64,000 nucleotides of DNA from Aquabacter sp. L1I39 (GTDB lineage Bacteria > Pseudomonadota > Alphaproteobacteria > Rhizobiales > Xanthobacteraceae), in the NCBI RefSeq assembly GCF_017742835.1, contig NZ_CP072392.1, positions 5,324,225 to 5,388,224 on the forward strand, read 5' to 3'. Of the stretch, positions 27,463 to 35,944 are shown in pieces. A program made the translations under genes and the position numbers. The first letter of the stretch is position 1. Every line of letters begins with the position of its first letter. Below the pieces are notes generated by a model. That model did no database searches, was not told the DNA's origin, and saw nothing but the letters and a program-made list of their open reading frames with translations.

Positions 27463-28284
27463 ATGACCATGACGGTGACTTCCAAGCGCTCCGGCTCCGC
27501 TTATCTGCCCCGCCTCCGGCGCCCCAGCCGCGAGACGGTGCTGGGCCTGTCCACCATCGCCGCCTTCCTGGTCATCTGGCAGGGCGTCTACATGCTGGGC
27601 CTCATGCCCAAATGGGCCTTCCCCTCCCCCATCCAGGTGGTGCGGGCCTTCTATGACCTGGGAATGTCCGGCGCGCTGCTGTCCAACACGGCAGCCAGCG
27701 TCGGGCGCCAAGTCACGGGCGTGCTGCTGGCGGCGGTGGTCGGCATCCCGGCGGGCCTGGCGCTGGGCGCCTCGCCCACCGCGCGGGCCGCCTTCCTGCC
27801 TTTGTGCCGGTTGCTCTATCCCATTCCCGGCATCGCCTGGATCCCGCTTGCCATCCTGTGGTTCGGGGTCGGCTTCACCTCCACGGTGTTCGTGATCTTC
27901 TTCTCGGGCATCTGGTCGATCATGTTCAACACCATGACAGGCGTGCAGACCCTGTCGGGCCAGTACACGGACGTGGCCCGGGTCTATCTGGCCTCCCGCA
28001 GCCTCTATACGCGGGCGATCCTCATCCCCGGCTCCCTGCCCTACATCATCACCGGCATGCGCCTGACCTATGGCGTGGGCTGGCGCGTGATCGTGGGCGC
28101 GGAGATGATCTCCTCCATCACCGGCTTGGGCTTCCTCATCGACGATGCCCGCTGGCAGCTTCGGCCCGACATCATGATCTGCGGCATGATCACCATCGCC
28201 ATGATCGGATGGGTTTCCGAGAACTGGTTCTTCGACTGGGTGGAAAAGAAGACCATCGAGCGCTGGGGCATGAAGACCGCCTGA
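27463..28284 (+). CDS. ABC transporter permease (SsuC/TauC-like)
   Basis: A 273-residue inner-membrane permease with about six hydrophobic helices. The first is TIAAFLVIWQGVYMLGL near 30, and the region GIAWIPLAILWFGVGFTSTVFVIFFSGIWSIMFNTMTGV near 122 is highly typical of SsuC/TauC proteins. The coupling loop DVARVYLASRSLYTRAILIPGSLPYIITGMRL is near 165. It completes the importer. After the stop, a GC hairpin (about 28312-28332) without a T-run separates it from the second hydrolase gene. Confidence 0.93.
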   Translation: MTMTVTSKRSGSAYLPRLRRPSRETVLGLSTIAAFLVIWQGVYMLGLMPKWAFPSPIQVVRAFYDLGMSGALLSNTAASVGRQVTGVLLAAVVGIPAGLALGASPTARAAFLPLCRLLYPIPGIAWIPLAILWFGVGFTSTVFVIFFSGIWSIMFNTMTGVQTLSGQYTDVARVYLASRSLYTRAILIPGSLPYIITGMRLTYGVGWRVIVGAEMISSITGLGFLIDDARWQLRPDIMICGMITIAMIGWVSENWFFDWVEKKTIERWGMKTA

Positions 28285-28370
28285 GCGCCTTCCTTCCTGA
28301 AGACACACCGGCCGGCGCCACGGGGCGCCGGCAGCTCCCTTGCGACCGGCATCTCTCCGGAGGCTTTCCC

Positions 28371-29591
28371 ATGGCCGATACAGAAGCCAAGCTCATCGAC
28401 GCCGCCATCACCGACACCGCGCCCCATTACGAGCCTTATGGCTGGCACCACTGGCCAGAATTTCCCTGGCCCTCCTACCAGTTCCGCCGCGCCTTGGGCG
28501 AAACGCAGGAAGGGGGCGGCAGCGTCTCCGAGAGCTTTCTTGCCGCCAGCCGCATGATCCCCGGCGACTATGACAGCTGGCACAGGGAATGGATGGTGGT
28601 GGCGGACAACAATTTCCGTCGCGGGGAGGAAGCCGAGGCCAAGGGCCACATCCAAACGGCCATGAACTGCTATTTGCGTGCCGCCGACATGTATCGATCA
28701 GCCGAATTCTGGCTGGAGCCCACCGATCCCCGCCGCATGCCCACCTTCGAGCAGGCGGAGCTCTCCACCCGCCGCTTCCTGGAGCATATGGTTCCGAAGG
28801 GGGAATTCGTGGAAGTGCCGTATGAAGCGGGCAAGCCCATGTATGGCTATTTCATCCGCGCGCCGTTCGACACCGGCAAGCAGCCGGTGCTGATCTCCTT
28901 CGGCGGCCTCGACAGCTACAAGGACGAATTGTGGTTCATGACCGGGCGCGGCGCGCTCCAGCGGGGCATTTCCGTGCTGCTGATGGACGGCCCCGGCCAG
29001 GGCGCGACCTTGCGGCGCCACGGCCTGCCCAACCGGTTCGACTATGAGGTCCCCGTCGGCTGCTGCATCGACTGGCTCGCCACCCGCGACGACGTGGACA
29101 TGAGCCGTATCGCCGTGTCCGGCTCGTCGCTCGGCGGCTATTATGCGGCCCGCGCCGGCGCCATGGAGCCGCGCTTGGCCGCAGCCATTTCCCATGGCGG
29201 CGTGCTCAGTCTCTATGAGCGCTACAAGGACCGTGGCGAGGACCATGGCCTTGCCTCCCACATGAAATGGGTCTTCGGTGCCGACAGCATGAAGGGCGTC
29301 GCCGAGAAAACCCGTCACTTCGACATGCGCGGCGTGTTCGAGAACATGAAGTGCCCCTATCTCATCCTCCATGGCGGGCATGACGTTCTAGGTGTCGAGG
29401 CCGCACGGCAGGGCTATGCCTATGCCAAGGAAGCGGGTGTGGACGTGACCCTGATGCTGGTGGACGCTGACATGACTGGCGCGGAGCATTGCCAGCATGA
29501 CAATCCGACCCTGGGCCAGGAATTGATGATCGACTGGCTTGCCGACATTTTCGGCATCGACCAGCGTGCCCTTCTCGCCGGCAAGGTCTAA
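28371..29591 (+). CDS. Alpha/beta hydrolase with N-terminal helical region (paralogue 2)
   Basis: A 406-residue homologue of the hydrolase at 23054, alignable over its full length with the same cap and core. Shared blocks include YGWHHWPEFPWPSYQFRRAL near 19 and VSGSSLGGYYAARAGAMEPR around the nucleophile Ser. HGGHDVLG and AEHCQHDN supply the acid and His. The sequences have clearly diverged in the cap (MVVADNNFRRGEEAEAKGH here against KIIADFNQQRGDEEFAKGH), so this is an old duplication or two enzymes with different substrate preference. A CTCCGGAGG-type ribosome site precedes the ATG. It sits between the ABC permease and the aldo/keto reductase. Confidence 0.85.
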   Translation: MADTEAKLIDAAITDTAPHYEPYGWHHWPEFPWPSYQFRRALGETQEGGGSVSESFLAASRMIPGDYDSWHREWMVVADNNFRRGEEAEAKGHIQTAMNCYLRAADMYRSAEFWLEPTDPRRMPTFEQAELSTRRFLEHMVPKGEFVEVPYEAGKPMYGYFIRAPFDTGKQPVLISFGGLDSYKDELWFMTGRGALQRGISVLLMDGPGQGATLRRHGLPNRFDYEVPVGCCIDWLATRDDVDMSRIAVSGSSLGGYYAARAGAMEPRLAAAISHGGVLSLYERYKDRGEDHGLASHMKWVFGADSMKGVAEKTRHFDMRGVFENMKCPYLILHGGHDVLGVEAARQGYAYAKEAGVDVTLMLVDADMTGAEHCQHDNPTLGQELMIDWLADIFGIDQRALLAGKV

Positions 29592-29621
29592 TCTGCCCGC
29601 GCCCTTTCCGGAGATTGAGTG

Positions 29622-30455
29622 ATGAGTGATATTGAAACGCGCGGCATCCTCTTGCCGCGCATGGGCTTCGGCACGTTCATGATGACGGGCGACACCTGCA
29701 AATCAGCGGTGGAGAGCGCCTTGGCGGTCGGGTACCGGCACATCGACACCGCGGCCCGCTATGAGAACGAGGCCGATGTGGGCGCCGCCCTGGCGCAAAG
29801 CGCCCTGTCCCGCAGCGACCTCCACGTGACCACGAAGGTCTGGCACGATCAACTCGCCCCGGACGCCATCCGCCGCTCCATGGGCGAGAGCCTCCGCAAG
29901 CTCAAGCTCGATCATGTGGACCTGTTCCTGATCCACTGGCCGACCCCGGGCATGGACCTGCCCAAGGCGCTGGAAACCCTTGTGGCGCTGAAGGAAGAAG
30001 GGCTGACGCGTGCCATCGGTGTCGCCAACTTTACCCTGCCGCTTCTGCAGCAAGTGGTGGAAGAAATTCGTGCCCCCATCGCCTGCAACCAGATCGAGTA
30101 TCACGTCTATCTCGACCAGACCCCCATCCGCGCCTATCTCGCGGACCACGGCATCGCGGTGACGGCCTACTGCCCTATCGCCAAGGGCGAAGTGGCCGAA
30201 GACGCGGTTCTGAAGGCCATCGCTCAGCGCCACGGCGCCACGCCCGCGCAAGTGGCCTTGCGCTGGCTGATGGACCAGGGCGAGGTGGCGGTGATCCCGA
30301 AGGCGGCGGGACGGGCGCGTCAGCTGGAGAATTTCGGATCGCTTTCCGTTGTTCTGGACGAAGCCGACCATGCTGCCATCGCCACCTTGCCGAAGGCGCG
30401 GCGCTATGTGAATCCGGCCTTCGCGCCGGAATGGGATGCGCCTGCACGCCCCTGA
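29622..30455 (+). CDS. Aldo/keto reductase (DkgB-like)
   Basis: An NADPH-dependent reductase of 277 residues with the AKR tetrad visible: Asp in YRHIDTAARYENEADVG (about 40-56, also the Tyr), Lys in TKVWHDQ near 75, and His in DLFLIHWPTPG near 103. ITAYCPIAKGE-type and VIPKAAGRARQLENF cofactor regions follow. The ATG at 29622 is preferred over an adjacent GTG. It starts 30 bp after hydrolase 2 and ends the cluster, so it probably reduces an aldehyde or ketone released by the hydrolases (inference). A small GCCGG/CCGGC hairpin follows at about 30462-30485. Confidence 0.88.
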   Translation: MSDIETRGILLPRMGFGTFMMTGDTCKSAVESALAVGYRHIDTAARYENEADVGAALAQSALSRSDLHVTTKVWHDQLAPDAIRRSMGESLRKLKLDHVDLFLIHWPTPGMDLPKALETLVALKEEGLTRAIGVANFTLPLLQQVVEEIRAPIACNQIEYHVYLDQTPIRAYLADHGIAVTAYCPIAKGEVAEDAVLKAIAQRHGATPAQVALRWLMDQGEVAVIPKAAGRARQLENFGSLSVVLDEADHAAIATLPKARRYVNPAFAPEWDAPARP

Positions 30456-30555
30456 ACGAAAGAAGCCGGCCCCCTTGGGGACCGGCATCGGCAGATGACG
30501 CACCTGGACGAGATAGCGCCCGTCAATGAAGGCGGGAGCGGCGTGGACTATCCTT

Positions 30556-32025
30556 TCACACGCCCTCCGCCCGGTGTTCCCCACCCCACCCCGCCGAAAG
30601 GCCAAGGCGGCTCGGGCTTACCCGGGTGCTACCCAAGCGGACGGGCTGGGGTGGAAAGGAAAGGGCGTTGAGGAACGAGGAGGCCCACTGCGCGATGTCA
30701 TACTGCTTCAGCACGGCCATCATCCGCCCATAGCGCTCCTGCCGCTCGTCCAGCGGCATTTCCAGCGCCCGACGCAACGCTGCCGCGACCCCGTCCGTGT
30801 CGTGGGGATTGACCAGCAAAGCTCCGCCGCCAAGCTCGGACGCCGCACCCGCAAACTGGGACAGGACCAGCACCCCCGGATCTTCCGGATCCTGTGCGGC
30901 GACAAATTCCTTTGCCACCAAATTCATACCGTCCCGCAGGGGTGTCACCACCGCCACGTCCGCCGCGCGGTAGAAACCCGCCAGGGCAGAGCGCGCATAG
31001 GTCTTGTTCACATAGCGCAGCGGCGTCCACGCCACGTCCCCATAGCGGCCGTTGATCTGCCCCGCCTTGAAGGAGAGCGCCCGGTCCATCTCGGCATATT
31101 CCGGCACATCGGTCCGGCTGCGGGGCGTCACCTGCACAAAAGTCATCCGATTGTGCCATTCCGGAGCCACCCGCAGAAGAGACTCATAGGCCTCCAATCG
31201 GTTCGGAATGCCCTTGGAATAATCGAGCCGATCGACGCCGAGGATGAGCTTGCGGTCGGCCAGGCTCTCCCGGAAGGCGCGCACAAAATTGGTCCGCGAG
31301 GCATGCCGGGCCCGGCGGGCAAAGGACTGGGACTCGATGGCGACCGGGAATGCACCAATCCGCACGCGCCGCCCCGCCACCTCGTAGGCGCTGGCCTCCG
31401 GAATGGCGCGGCCGCCACGGGATTCCAGGTAGCGTCCGAAATTGTCGCGATCGCCTTCCGTCTGGAAGCCCACCAGATCGTAATGGGCAAGGGACCCGAT
31501 GATTTCCCCATGGCGCGGCAGGGCCTGGATCAGATCCGTGGGCGGCATGGGAATATGAAGGAAAAAGCCGATCTTGTTCTTGTGCCCCTTCTCACGCAGG
31601 TATTTGGCCAGCGGCATCATGTGGTAATCGTGAATCCAGATCACGTCGTCTTCATTGATGATCTTGGACACATGATCGGCAAAAATCCGATTGACGCGAA
31701 TATAGCCTGAAAGATCCGAACGCTGGAACTCCGCAAGATCCACGCGATAATGCAGGATCGGCCAGAGCACGCGATTGGCAAATCCGTTGTAGTATTCTTG
31801 GAAATCGTCTTCCTTCAGATCGATGACCGCATACTTCACCTTGCCCCGGGAGGTTACCACGGGGCGCGTGGAGGGTTCATCGACGATCCGGCCGCTCCAT
31901 CCAAACCAGATGCCCGGCCGTTCCTTGAGTGCTGCATTGACGGCAACAGCTAGTCCCCCGGCAGCAGCCTTGCCTCCGGCCTGAGGAACCGCGACCCGGT
32001 TGGATACGACGATAAGTCGTGACAT
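30556..32025 (-). CDS. otsA: Trehalose-6-phosphate synthase
   Basis: A GT20 enzyme of 489 residues that makes trehalose-6-phosphate from UDP-glucose and glucose-6-phosphate. Clear features are [12 protein letters not shown] at the N-terminus, [16 protein letters not shown] near 80, [18 protein letters not shown] near 130, [19 protein letters not shown] near 265 and [18 protein letters not shown] near 370. The ATG at 32025 is 19 bp after the otsB stop; an open frame extends upstream into otsB. The last 30 residues are a Ser/Gly-rich tail beyond the E. coli end. Trehalose is an osmotic and desiccation protectant, consistent with the stress genes nearby. Confidence 0.96.
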   Translation of the reverse strand: MSRLIVVSNRVAVPQAGGKAAAGGLAVAVNAALKERPGIWFGWSGRIVDEPSTRPVVTSRGKVKYAVIDLKEDDFQEYYNGFANRVLWPILHYRVDLAEFQRSDLSGYIRVNRIFADHVSKIINEDDVIWIHDYHMMPLAKYLREKGHKNKIGFFLHIPMPPTDLIQALPRHGEIIGSLAHYDLVGFQTEGDRDNFGRYLESRGGRAIPEASAYEVAGRRVRIGAFPVAIESQSFARRARHASRTNFVRAFRESLADRKLILGVDRLDYSKGIPNRLEAYESLLRVAPEWHNRMTFVQVTPRSRTDVPEYAEMDRALSFKAGQINGRYGDVAWTPLRYVNKTYARSALAGFYRAADVAVVTPLRDGMNLVAKEFVAAQDPEDPGVLVLSQFAGAASELGGGALLVNPHDTDGVAAALRRALEMPLDERQERYGRMMAVLKQYDIAQWASSFLNALSFPPQPVRLGSTRVSPSRLGLSAGWGGEHRAEGV

Positions 32026-32044
32026 GGTCTGATCTCCGCTCAGG

Positions 32045-32836
32045 TTATAGCGACAGGCGATGCACCAGGGCCCGCACATTGGCGGGCCCGGCAAGCACCA
32101 CGTCCACATTCTCAAAAGGGCGGCCAACCGCGATCGACAGGCCGCCATGGCGTCGCACGGCAGCGAACCCGGCTTCATCGGTGACGTCGTCACCAATGAA
32201 GACCGGTCGGCGGCCGTGAAAAGGGGACGTTCCCAAGAGGGCCTCGATGGCCACCCCCTTGTCACGGCCGGAATGCTTGAGCTCGAACACCATATGGCCG
32301 GGCAGCACCGTCAAAGGATCGGCCGCAAGCTCCGCGATGGCCTCCAGCCGATGGCCCAATTCCTGTTTCGCGTCGGCACGCGAGCGATAATGAATGGCAA
32401 GGCTCGCCCCCTTGTCCTCGACCAGGAGGTCACCCAGTTCGCGCGCCGTCCGAAGGACTTGCGCTCGGATGGCGGGAGAAAGCTGAGGGCTGATCCTTTC
32501 TGTTTCCGCATCGGACCGGATGCGCATCTCGGCGCCGTGCGCCCCCGCAGCCGGCAGCCTCAGGGGATGGAAGATGGCGTCCAAGCGTTCGACCGTGCGG
32601 CCGGAGACGAAGGCAACGGCCCCACCGGCACGCTCGAGAAGCCGGTTTAGATCAGCGGCCAGATCTGCTGGCACGATCACCCCGTCCGGATGATCCGCAA
32701 TGTCGAGCAGCGTGCCGTCGACATCAAAGAAGAAGGCATGCGCGCTCGCATTCAGGCCCTCCAACCCCTCCTCTTCCGTCGCGTCCGAACCCTGTGACAT
32801 CGAGGTCTGGTGGCGGGGAGAAGCGGCGTGGGGCAT
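32045..32836 (-). CDS. otsB: Trehalose-6-phosphate phosphatase
   Basis: A HAD-family phosphatase of about 263 residues that removes phosphate from trehalose-6-phosphate. HAD motif I is HAFFFDVDGTLLDIADHPDG. VAFVSGRTVERLDAIFHPL (motif II region), KGVAIEALL (motif III Lys) and PVFIGDDVTDEAGFAAV (motif IV) follow. I chose the ATG at 32836; a GTG at 32878 with an AAGG box is an alternative. It is the first gene of the otsB-otsA pair. A GGAAC-N17-TGTT sequence, one base from an EcfG promoter, lies at 32887-32912. Confidence 0.94.
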   Translation of the reverse strand: MPHAASPRHQTSMSQGSDATEEEGLEGLNASAHAFFFDVDGTLLDIADHPDGVIVPADLAADLNRLLERAGGAVAFVSGRTVERLDAIFHPLRLPAAGAHGAEMRIRSDAETERISPQLSPAIRAQVLRTARELGDLLVEDKGASLAIHYRSRADAKQELGHRLEAIAELAADPLTVLPGHMVFELKHSGRDKGVAIEALLGTSPFHGRRPVFIGDDVTDEAGFAAVRRHGGLSIAVGRPFENVDVVLAGPANVRALVHRLSL

Positions 32837-32886
32837 GAGGGCGATCCCATCCTTCACGTTTTCATACAAGTGTGACACATGCCTTC

Positions 32887-32912
32887 AACAGCGAAGGTCG
32901 GCCTCTGGTTCC
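32887..32912 (-). promoter_or_regulatory. Near-consensus EcfG promoter for otsBA
   Basis: On the minus strand GGAAC is followed after 17 bp by TGTT. The -35 is perfect; the -10 differs from CGTT at one base. It lies just upstream of otsB. Confidence 0.4.
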
Positions 32913-32997
32913 ACAAAAAGCTGCCAAAAATGCGCCACGAAATCGGACGCTCACTTTTTAGGCACGCGATATAGACATTTCAAACTGAACCGTCGCT

Positions 32998-33022
32998 GGA
33001 ACCATCCCCCTTCCGGGGCGTT
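32998..33022 (+). promoter_or_regulatory. EcfG-type promoter (GGAAC-N16-CGTT)
   Basis: A perfect match to the alphaproteobacterial general-stress sigma promoter. The start site would be near 33030, followed by the AGGAGG box at 33035 of the DUF883-like gene. Confidence 0.75.
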
Positions 33023-33047
33023 GCGCCTTCCAAAAGGAGGCATGCCG

Positions 33048-33464
33048 ATGTTCGCACTGAAGTCGCGATCCAAGTCGCACGAAATCTCTCGCCGCCTTGA
33101 AGACCTCAAGGAAGACCTGACGCTTCTGGGCGCCGCCATCGCGGATGCGGCCGATGAAGGGACGCGGGACCAGCGCCGCCGCGCGCGGCGCCTGGCGCAG
33201 GAGGCGATGGAAGACGCTGGCGAGCGCGTCCACAGGCTCACCGACACGTCTCTTTCGCTTGCCGCCACTGGTTCCCGGGAAGCCATGCGGCACGCGGATC
33301 AGGTGATCAGCCAAGTTCGCGCTGCGGCTACACGCCATCCCGCCTCTACGGCCATGGCTGTGGTTGGGATAGGATTGGCAGCCGTATGTATGCTTAACTG
33401 GATGTCGTCCCGCGAATCCGCTGGGGTAGGACGGTCAGCGAAATCGGGGCGGTGGGGTCACTGA
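33048..33464 (+). CDS. DUF883/ElaB-like membrane-anchored protein
   Basis: A 138-residue protein of the YqjD/ElaB-like type: a charged, helical N-terminal 95 residues (KSHEISRRLEDLKEDLTLLGAAIADAADE, then Arg/Gln/Glu-rich repeats) and a single C-terminal membrane helix (HPASTAMAVVGIGLAAVCMLNW, about 100-121). Such proteins attach to the inner membrane, and in E. coli some bind ribosomes in stationary phase. The ATG at 33048 has AGGAGG seven bases upstream; an ATG at 33042 is too close to it. A perfect EcfG promoter precedes it, so it is probably a general-stress gene. Confidence 0.75.
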   Translation: MFALKSRSKSHEISRRLEDLKEDLTLLGAAIADAADEGTRDQRRRARRLAQEAMEDAGERVHRLTDTSLSLAATGSREAMRHADQVISQVRAAATRHPASTAMAVVGIGLAAVCMLNWMSSRESAGVGRSAKSGRWGH

Positions 33465-33614
33465 CCTTCCGCCACTCTCGCTGGCCCGACTGAGGTTCGG
33501 CCGGCGATCCGCCTCATTCGAGGCTTAGCAATATCGGGACTGTGCCGCAGCAGGTGGCACAGATCGGTGAGGTGAGCGGCATCAAGCCGGCGTGCAAGGA
33601 GAATGGAGACTAAA

Positions 33615-33884
33615 ATGAGGGCGGCTATCATCATTGTTGCGGCGGCACTGGCCCTGGGCGGATGCAGCCAGTATTCCGAGTCTGACCGCGCTGTGGGCGG
33701 CGGCCTGTTGGGCGCCGGTGCGGGCGCCCTCATTGGCGGCGCAGCCACCGGCACTGCGGGTGGTGCTTTGGTGGGCGGCGTGCTCGGCGGCGCCACCGGC
33801 GCCATGGTGGGCGCGGCGACCACCCCGAAGGCTTGCTGGGCGCGGGACGCCTACGGCAACAATTATCGCGTGGCGTGCCCCTGA
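33615..33884 (+). CDS. Glycine-zipper small lipoprotein
   Basis: An 89-residue protein with a lipoprotein signal (IIIVAAALALGGC; Cys near residue 18) followed by a glycine-zipper membrane segment (GGGLLGAGAGALIGGAATGTAGGALVGGVLGGATGAMVGAA). The tail KACWARDAYGNNYRVACP has two Cys that could form a disulfide. This matches the small outer-membrane glycine-zipper lipoproteins common in Hyphomicrobiales. The ATG at 33615 has GGAG at good spacing; an ATG at 33603 is possible. A strong terminator follows. Confidence 0.75.
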   Translation: MRAAIIIVAAALALGGCSQYSESDRAVGGGLLGAGAGALIGGAATGTAGGALVGGVLGGATGAMVGAATTPKACWARDAYGNNYRVACP

Positions 33885-34069
33885 GGCGCTCTCTCCGCGG
33901 CTGCTGCCATCGATCTGGGAAGGGCGCCTCGCGGCGCCCTTTTCTTTTGGGGCACCGAATGCCATCTCTGCATTTCGCTCAAGGCAGAGTTGCAGATGGC
34001 CGCAATCACAGGGGCTTGATCGACGGAACTTAGGAAGTGTGTCAGAGTTTCATCATTGTCGGTTTTCAT
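33863..34069 (-). CDS. Possible small protein, unrecognised
   Basis: A 68-codon frame with a strong ribosome site (GGAGGT four bases before the ATG at 34069). The first 45 residues (KTDNDETLTHFLSSVDQAPV and onward) have ordinary protein composition. The last third runs through a terminator hairpin and overlaps the 3' end of the lipoprotein gene on the other strand, and is Arg/Ala-rich. I do not recognise it. It may be real, or only the 5' end may be meaningful. Confidence 0.35.
   Translation of the reverse strand: MKTDNDETLTHFLSSVDQAPVIAAICNSALSEMQRWHSVPQKKRAPRGALPRSMAAAAERAPQGHATR
33921..33948 (+). terminator. Rho-independent terminator
   Basis: GGGCGCC-tcgc-GGCGCCC followed by TTTTCTTTT, 37 bases after the stop of the glycine-zipper lipoprotein gene. 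Confidence 0.85.
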
Positions 34070-34091
34070 CGACACCTCCAGGCACACTCAA

Positions 34092-34119
34092 GGGGCGGTC
34101 TTCGGGCCGCTCCTTTTTT
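34092..34119 (+). terminator. Second rho-independent terminator without an obvious gene
   Basis: A nine-pair hairpin GGGGCGGTC-ttcg-GGCCGCTCC followed by TTTTTT on the plus strand. No plus-strand gene ends here: the previous stop is at 33884 and already has its own terminator. It may end a small RNA or a very short gene between 33950 and 34090. Confidence 0.7.
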
Positions 34120-34146
34120 CTTGGAAGCCAGGGTCTTCCCGGAGGA

Positions 34147-35391
34147 TCAGAGCCGCGCCGTATCCGCGCCGTCCGCCTCGGACGCCTGTGCCTCTATGGA
34201 GGCAACATCGAGGATGGCGGGCCCGTCTTCATCAGGAACACCATCAGCGGCGCCAGGCGAGGCCGTCTCCACCGTGATGGGTGCCGATGGGGAGATCACC
34301 GCTTCGGGCAAGATCTCCCCAGCAATGCTTGTCCCCTCGCATGCGGGGGCCGCTGGCAAGGACCTCTCGCCGTCGAGCGCCTCCTCCGAGGCCTCGTCCT
34401 CGGGCAGAGCGTTTTCTTCTTTGGGTGGTTCTGCCCCCCCAGCGGACGACGGTATCGGCTCCGGACGAGCGCCCAGCGGCATGATGGAGATTTCCGGTTC
34501 CGGCCAGGGAGGCGCGGGTCGCGAGGAAACGAACACCGCCACATCCATGGATAGGAAAGCGGTGGCTGACCCGGAAAAGGTGCCTCCGATGGGAGACGCT
34601 TGCCTGGGGTCGCGCACCACCGCCACCCGCACCAGATGGTCCGTGCCCACCAGGGCGTTGGTGGGATCAAACGCGATCCAGCCCGCTCCGGGAAGATAGA
34701 CCTCGGCCCAGGCGTGGGTCGCACCCGCCCCGCGAAATTCCTGGTCAAGGCTGAGATCCAGGTGCGGCGTGTAAAGGTAGCCCGTCACGAACCGCGCTGC
34801 GAAACCCAGTTCCCGGACCGCCTCAATGAACAGCAGGGCAAAATCGCGACACGTCCCAGACCCCAGAGCGAGCGTCTTGGCGGGCGGCTGCGTGCCCTCC
34901 TCATAGCGCGCATTATAGGTGAAACGCTCATGCACCGCGGCATTCAGGGTGTTGAGCAGATCCAGCGTATCCACCGGCCGGCCGGGAACCACGAACGCGC
35001 TCACCCAGGCCTTCACTTCGCCGTCGTCAGCATAGTGTCGCGTCACCATCTGCGAGGCATCGAAGCGATCGTCACTTGAATAGACAAAGGGATAGGTGAC
35101 GGCAGCCGGATCGATCAGGCCGTCCAGCTCCGGCGTGGAATAGACGTCAAGTTCGAGGACGCTTTCGATCAGAAGCTCCGTCCCGCCGGTGTGAAAGTCC
35201 ACCAGGGCAATGGAATTGCCAAATATGTCGTAGACATAACGGACATTCCCGGTGGGTGAGAGCGTCAGCTTCGCGGAATGCAGCCGCAAGCCGTGGCTGT
35301 CACGAGGCCTCAGCATCAGCCGGTGCTGCCCGAAGTGGACGGGCTCGGCGTAATGATATTGCGTGCGGTGTTCGACCGTAAGTCGCCTCAT
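34147..35391 (-). CDS. Transglutaminase-like protein with long acidic tail
   Basis: A 414-residue protein. The N-terminal bacterial transglutaminase-associated domain (RRLTVEHRTQYHYAEPVHFGQHRLMLRPRDSHGLRL) is followed by the transglutaminase-like core with the Cys-His-Asp triad: Cys in LGSGTCRDFALLFIEAVRELG near 185, His in THAWAEVYLPGAGW near 225, Asp in AFDPTNALVGTDH near 240. From about residue 290 a tail of some 125 residues is rich in Glu, Ala, Pro and Ser and has no recognisable domain. The ATG at 35391 is preferred. Family members are peptidase-like; the target is unknown. Confidence 0.85.
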   Translation of the reverse strand: MRRLTVEHRTQYHYAEPVHFGQHRLMLRPRDSHGLRLHSAKLTLSPTGNVRYVYDIFGNSIALVDFHTGGTELLIESVLELDVYSTPELDGLIDPAAVTYPFVYSSDDRFDASQMVTRHYADDGEVKAWVSAFVVPGRPVDTLDLLNTLNAAVHERFTYNARYEEGTQPPAKTLALGSGTCRDFALLFIEAVRELGFAARFVTGYLYTPHLDLSLDQEFRGAGATHAWAEVYLPGAGWIAFDPTNALVGTDHLVRVAVVRDPRQASPIGGTFSGSATAFLSMDVAVFVSSRPAPPWPEPEISIMPLGARPEPIPSSAGGAEPPKEENALPEDEASEEALDGERSLPAAPACEGTSIAGEILPEAVISPSAPITVETASPGAADGVPDEDGPAILDVASIEAQASEADGADTARL

Positions 35392-35443
35392 TTGCCCCAC
35401 ATCCCCTTCTGACCGGATCATAGGCCGGCGCCGACCCAGGCGC

Positions 35444-35486
35444 CAAACGAAAGCCGCCCGGCCTGCTCAAGAGAGGGCCGGGCGGC
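35444..35486 (-). terminator. Terminator after the DUF1328 gene
   Basis: GCCGCCCGGCC and GGCCGGGCGGC form an 11-bp perfect stem around a 12-base loop, followed on the minus strand by TTTCGTTT. It ends transcription of the DUF1328 gene just before the transglutaminase-like gene. Confidence 0.8.
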
Positions 35487-35544
35487 GAAGGGCGCTTTAG
35501 TGGCGCCCAGGGTCTAGCAGCGCGGGACCGCGGGCCGCTTGCGC

Positions 35545-35715
35545 TTATGGGCGACCGCGCCGGACGACGCCGGTGATGGCGGAAATCAGGAAAAGGATGA
35601 TGGCGACGACGAAGATGATCTTCGCGATCTCCATGGCAGTTCCGGCGAGCGCTCCGAAGCCCAGGACGGCCGCAATCAGAGCAACGACAAGAAACGTGAT
35701 AGCCCAGCTCAGCAT
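35545..35715 (-). CDS. DUF1328 small membrane protein
   Basis: A 56-residue protein of two membrane helices: [20 protein letters not shown], then a short loop with GTAMEIAKI, then [19 protein letters not shown] and a basic end RRGRP. This is the DUF1328 (YtjA-like) pattern. The ATG at 35715 has an AAGGGA box. A terminator follows, so it is a single-gene unit. An EcfG-like sequence with one mismatch lies upstream, which fits the stress-induced expression reported for this family in related bacteria. Function unknown. Confidence 0.85.
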   Translation of the reverse strand: MLSWAITFLVVALIAAVLGFGALAGTAMEIAKIIFVVAIILFLISAITGVVRRGRP

Positions 35716-35782
35716 GATTATTCCCTTTCTCCCGCGCCTTCCACTTCAATCGGCGTCGCGGGTGTGCTTCTTCCATCCCATC

Positions 35783-35807
35783 AACTGACGTCTCACCTCA
35801 GAGTTCC
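35783..35807 (-). promoter_or_regulatory. Near-consensus EcfG promoter for the DUF1328 gene
   Basis: Minus-strand GGAAC-N16-AGTT: perfect -35 and spacing, one mismatch in the -10. It lies about 70 bases before the DUF1328 start codon. Confidence 0.45.
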
Positions 35808-35919
35808 GCACCACGCGTTAAAATCGCCACATTCCGTTCGGCCATGGCAACCTGCGCGCCTCGTGAGGCCGAGCGCCCCCCCGCCGTTTCAAAGCGGTCA
35901 ATTTGTTTCGTCGCTGGCT

Positions 35920-35944
35920 GGAACAAACAAACCGGGGACGCGTT
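35920..35944 (+). promoter_or_regulatory. EcfG-type promoter upstream of nepR
   Basis: Perfect GGAAC-N16-CGTT on the plus strand. The next recognisable plus-strand gene is nepR at 36236, which would give a leader of about 285 bases. The leader has open frames but no recognisable protein; one (35979-36236) ends in a TGATG overlap with nepR. Confidence 0.65.
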
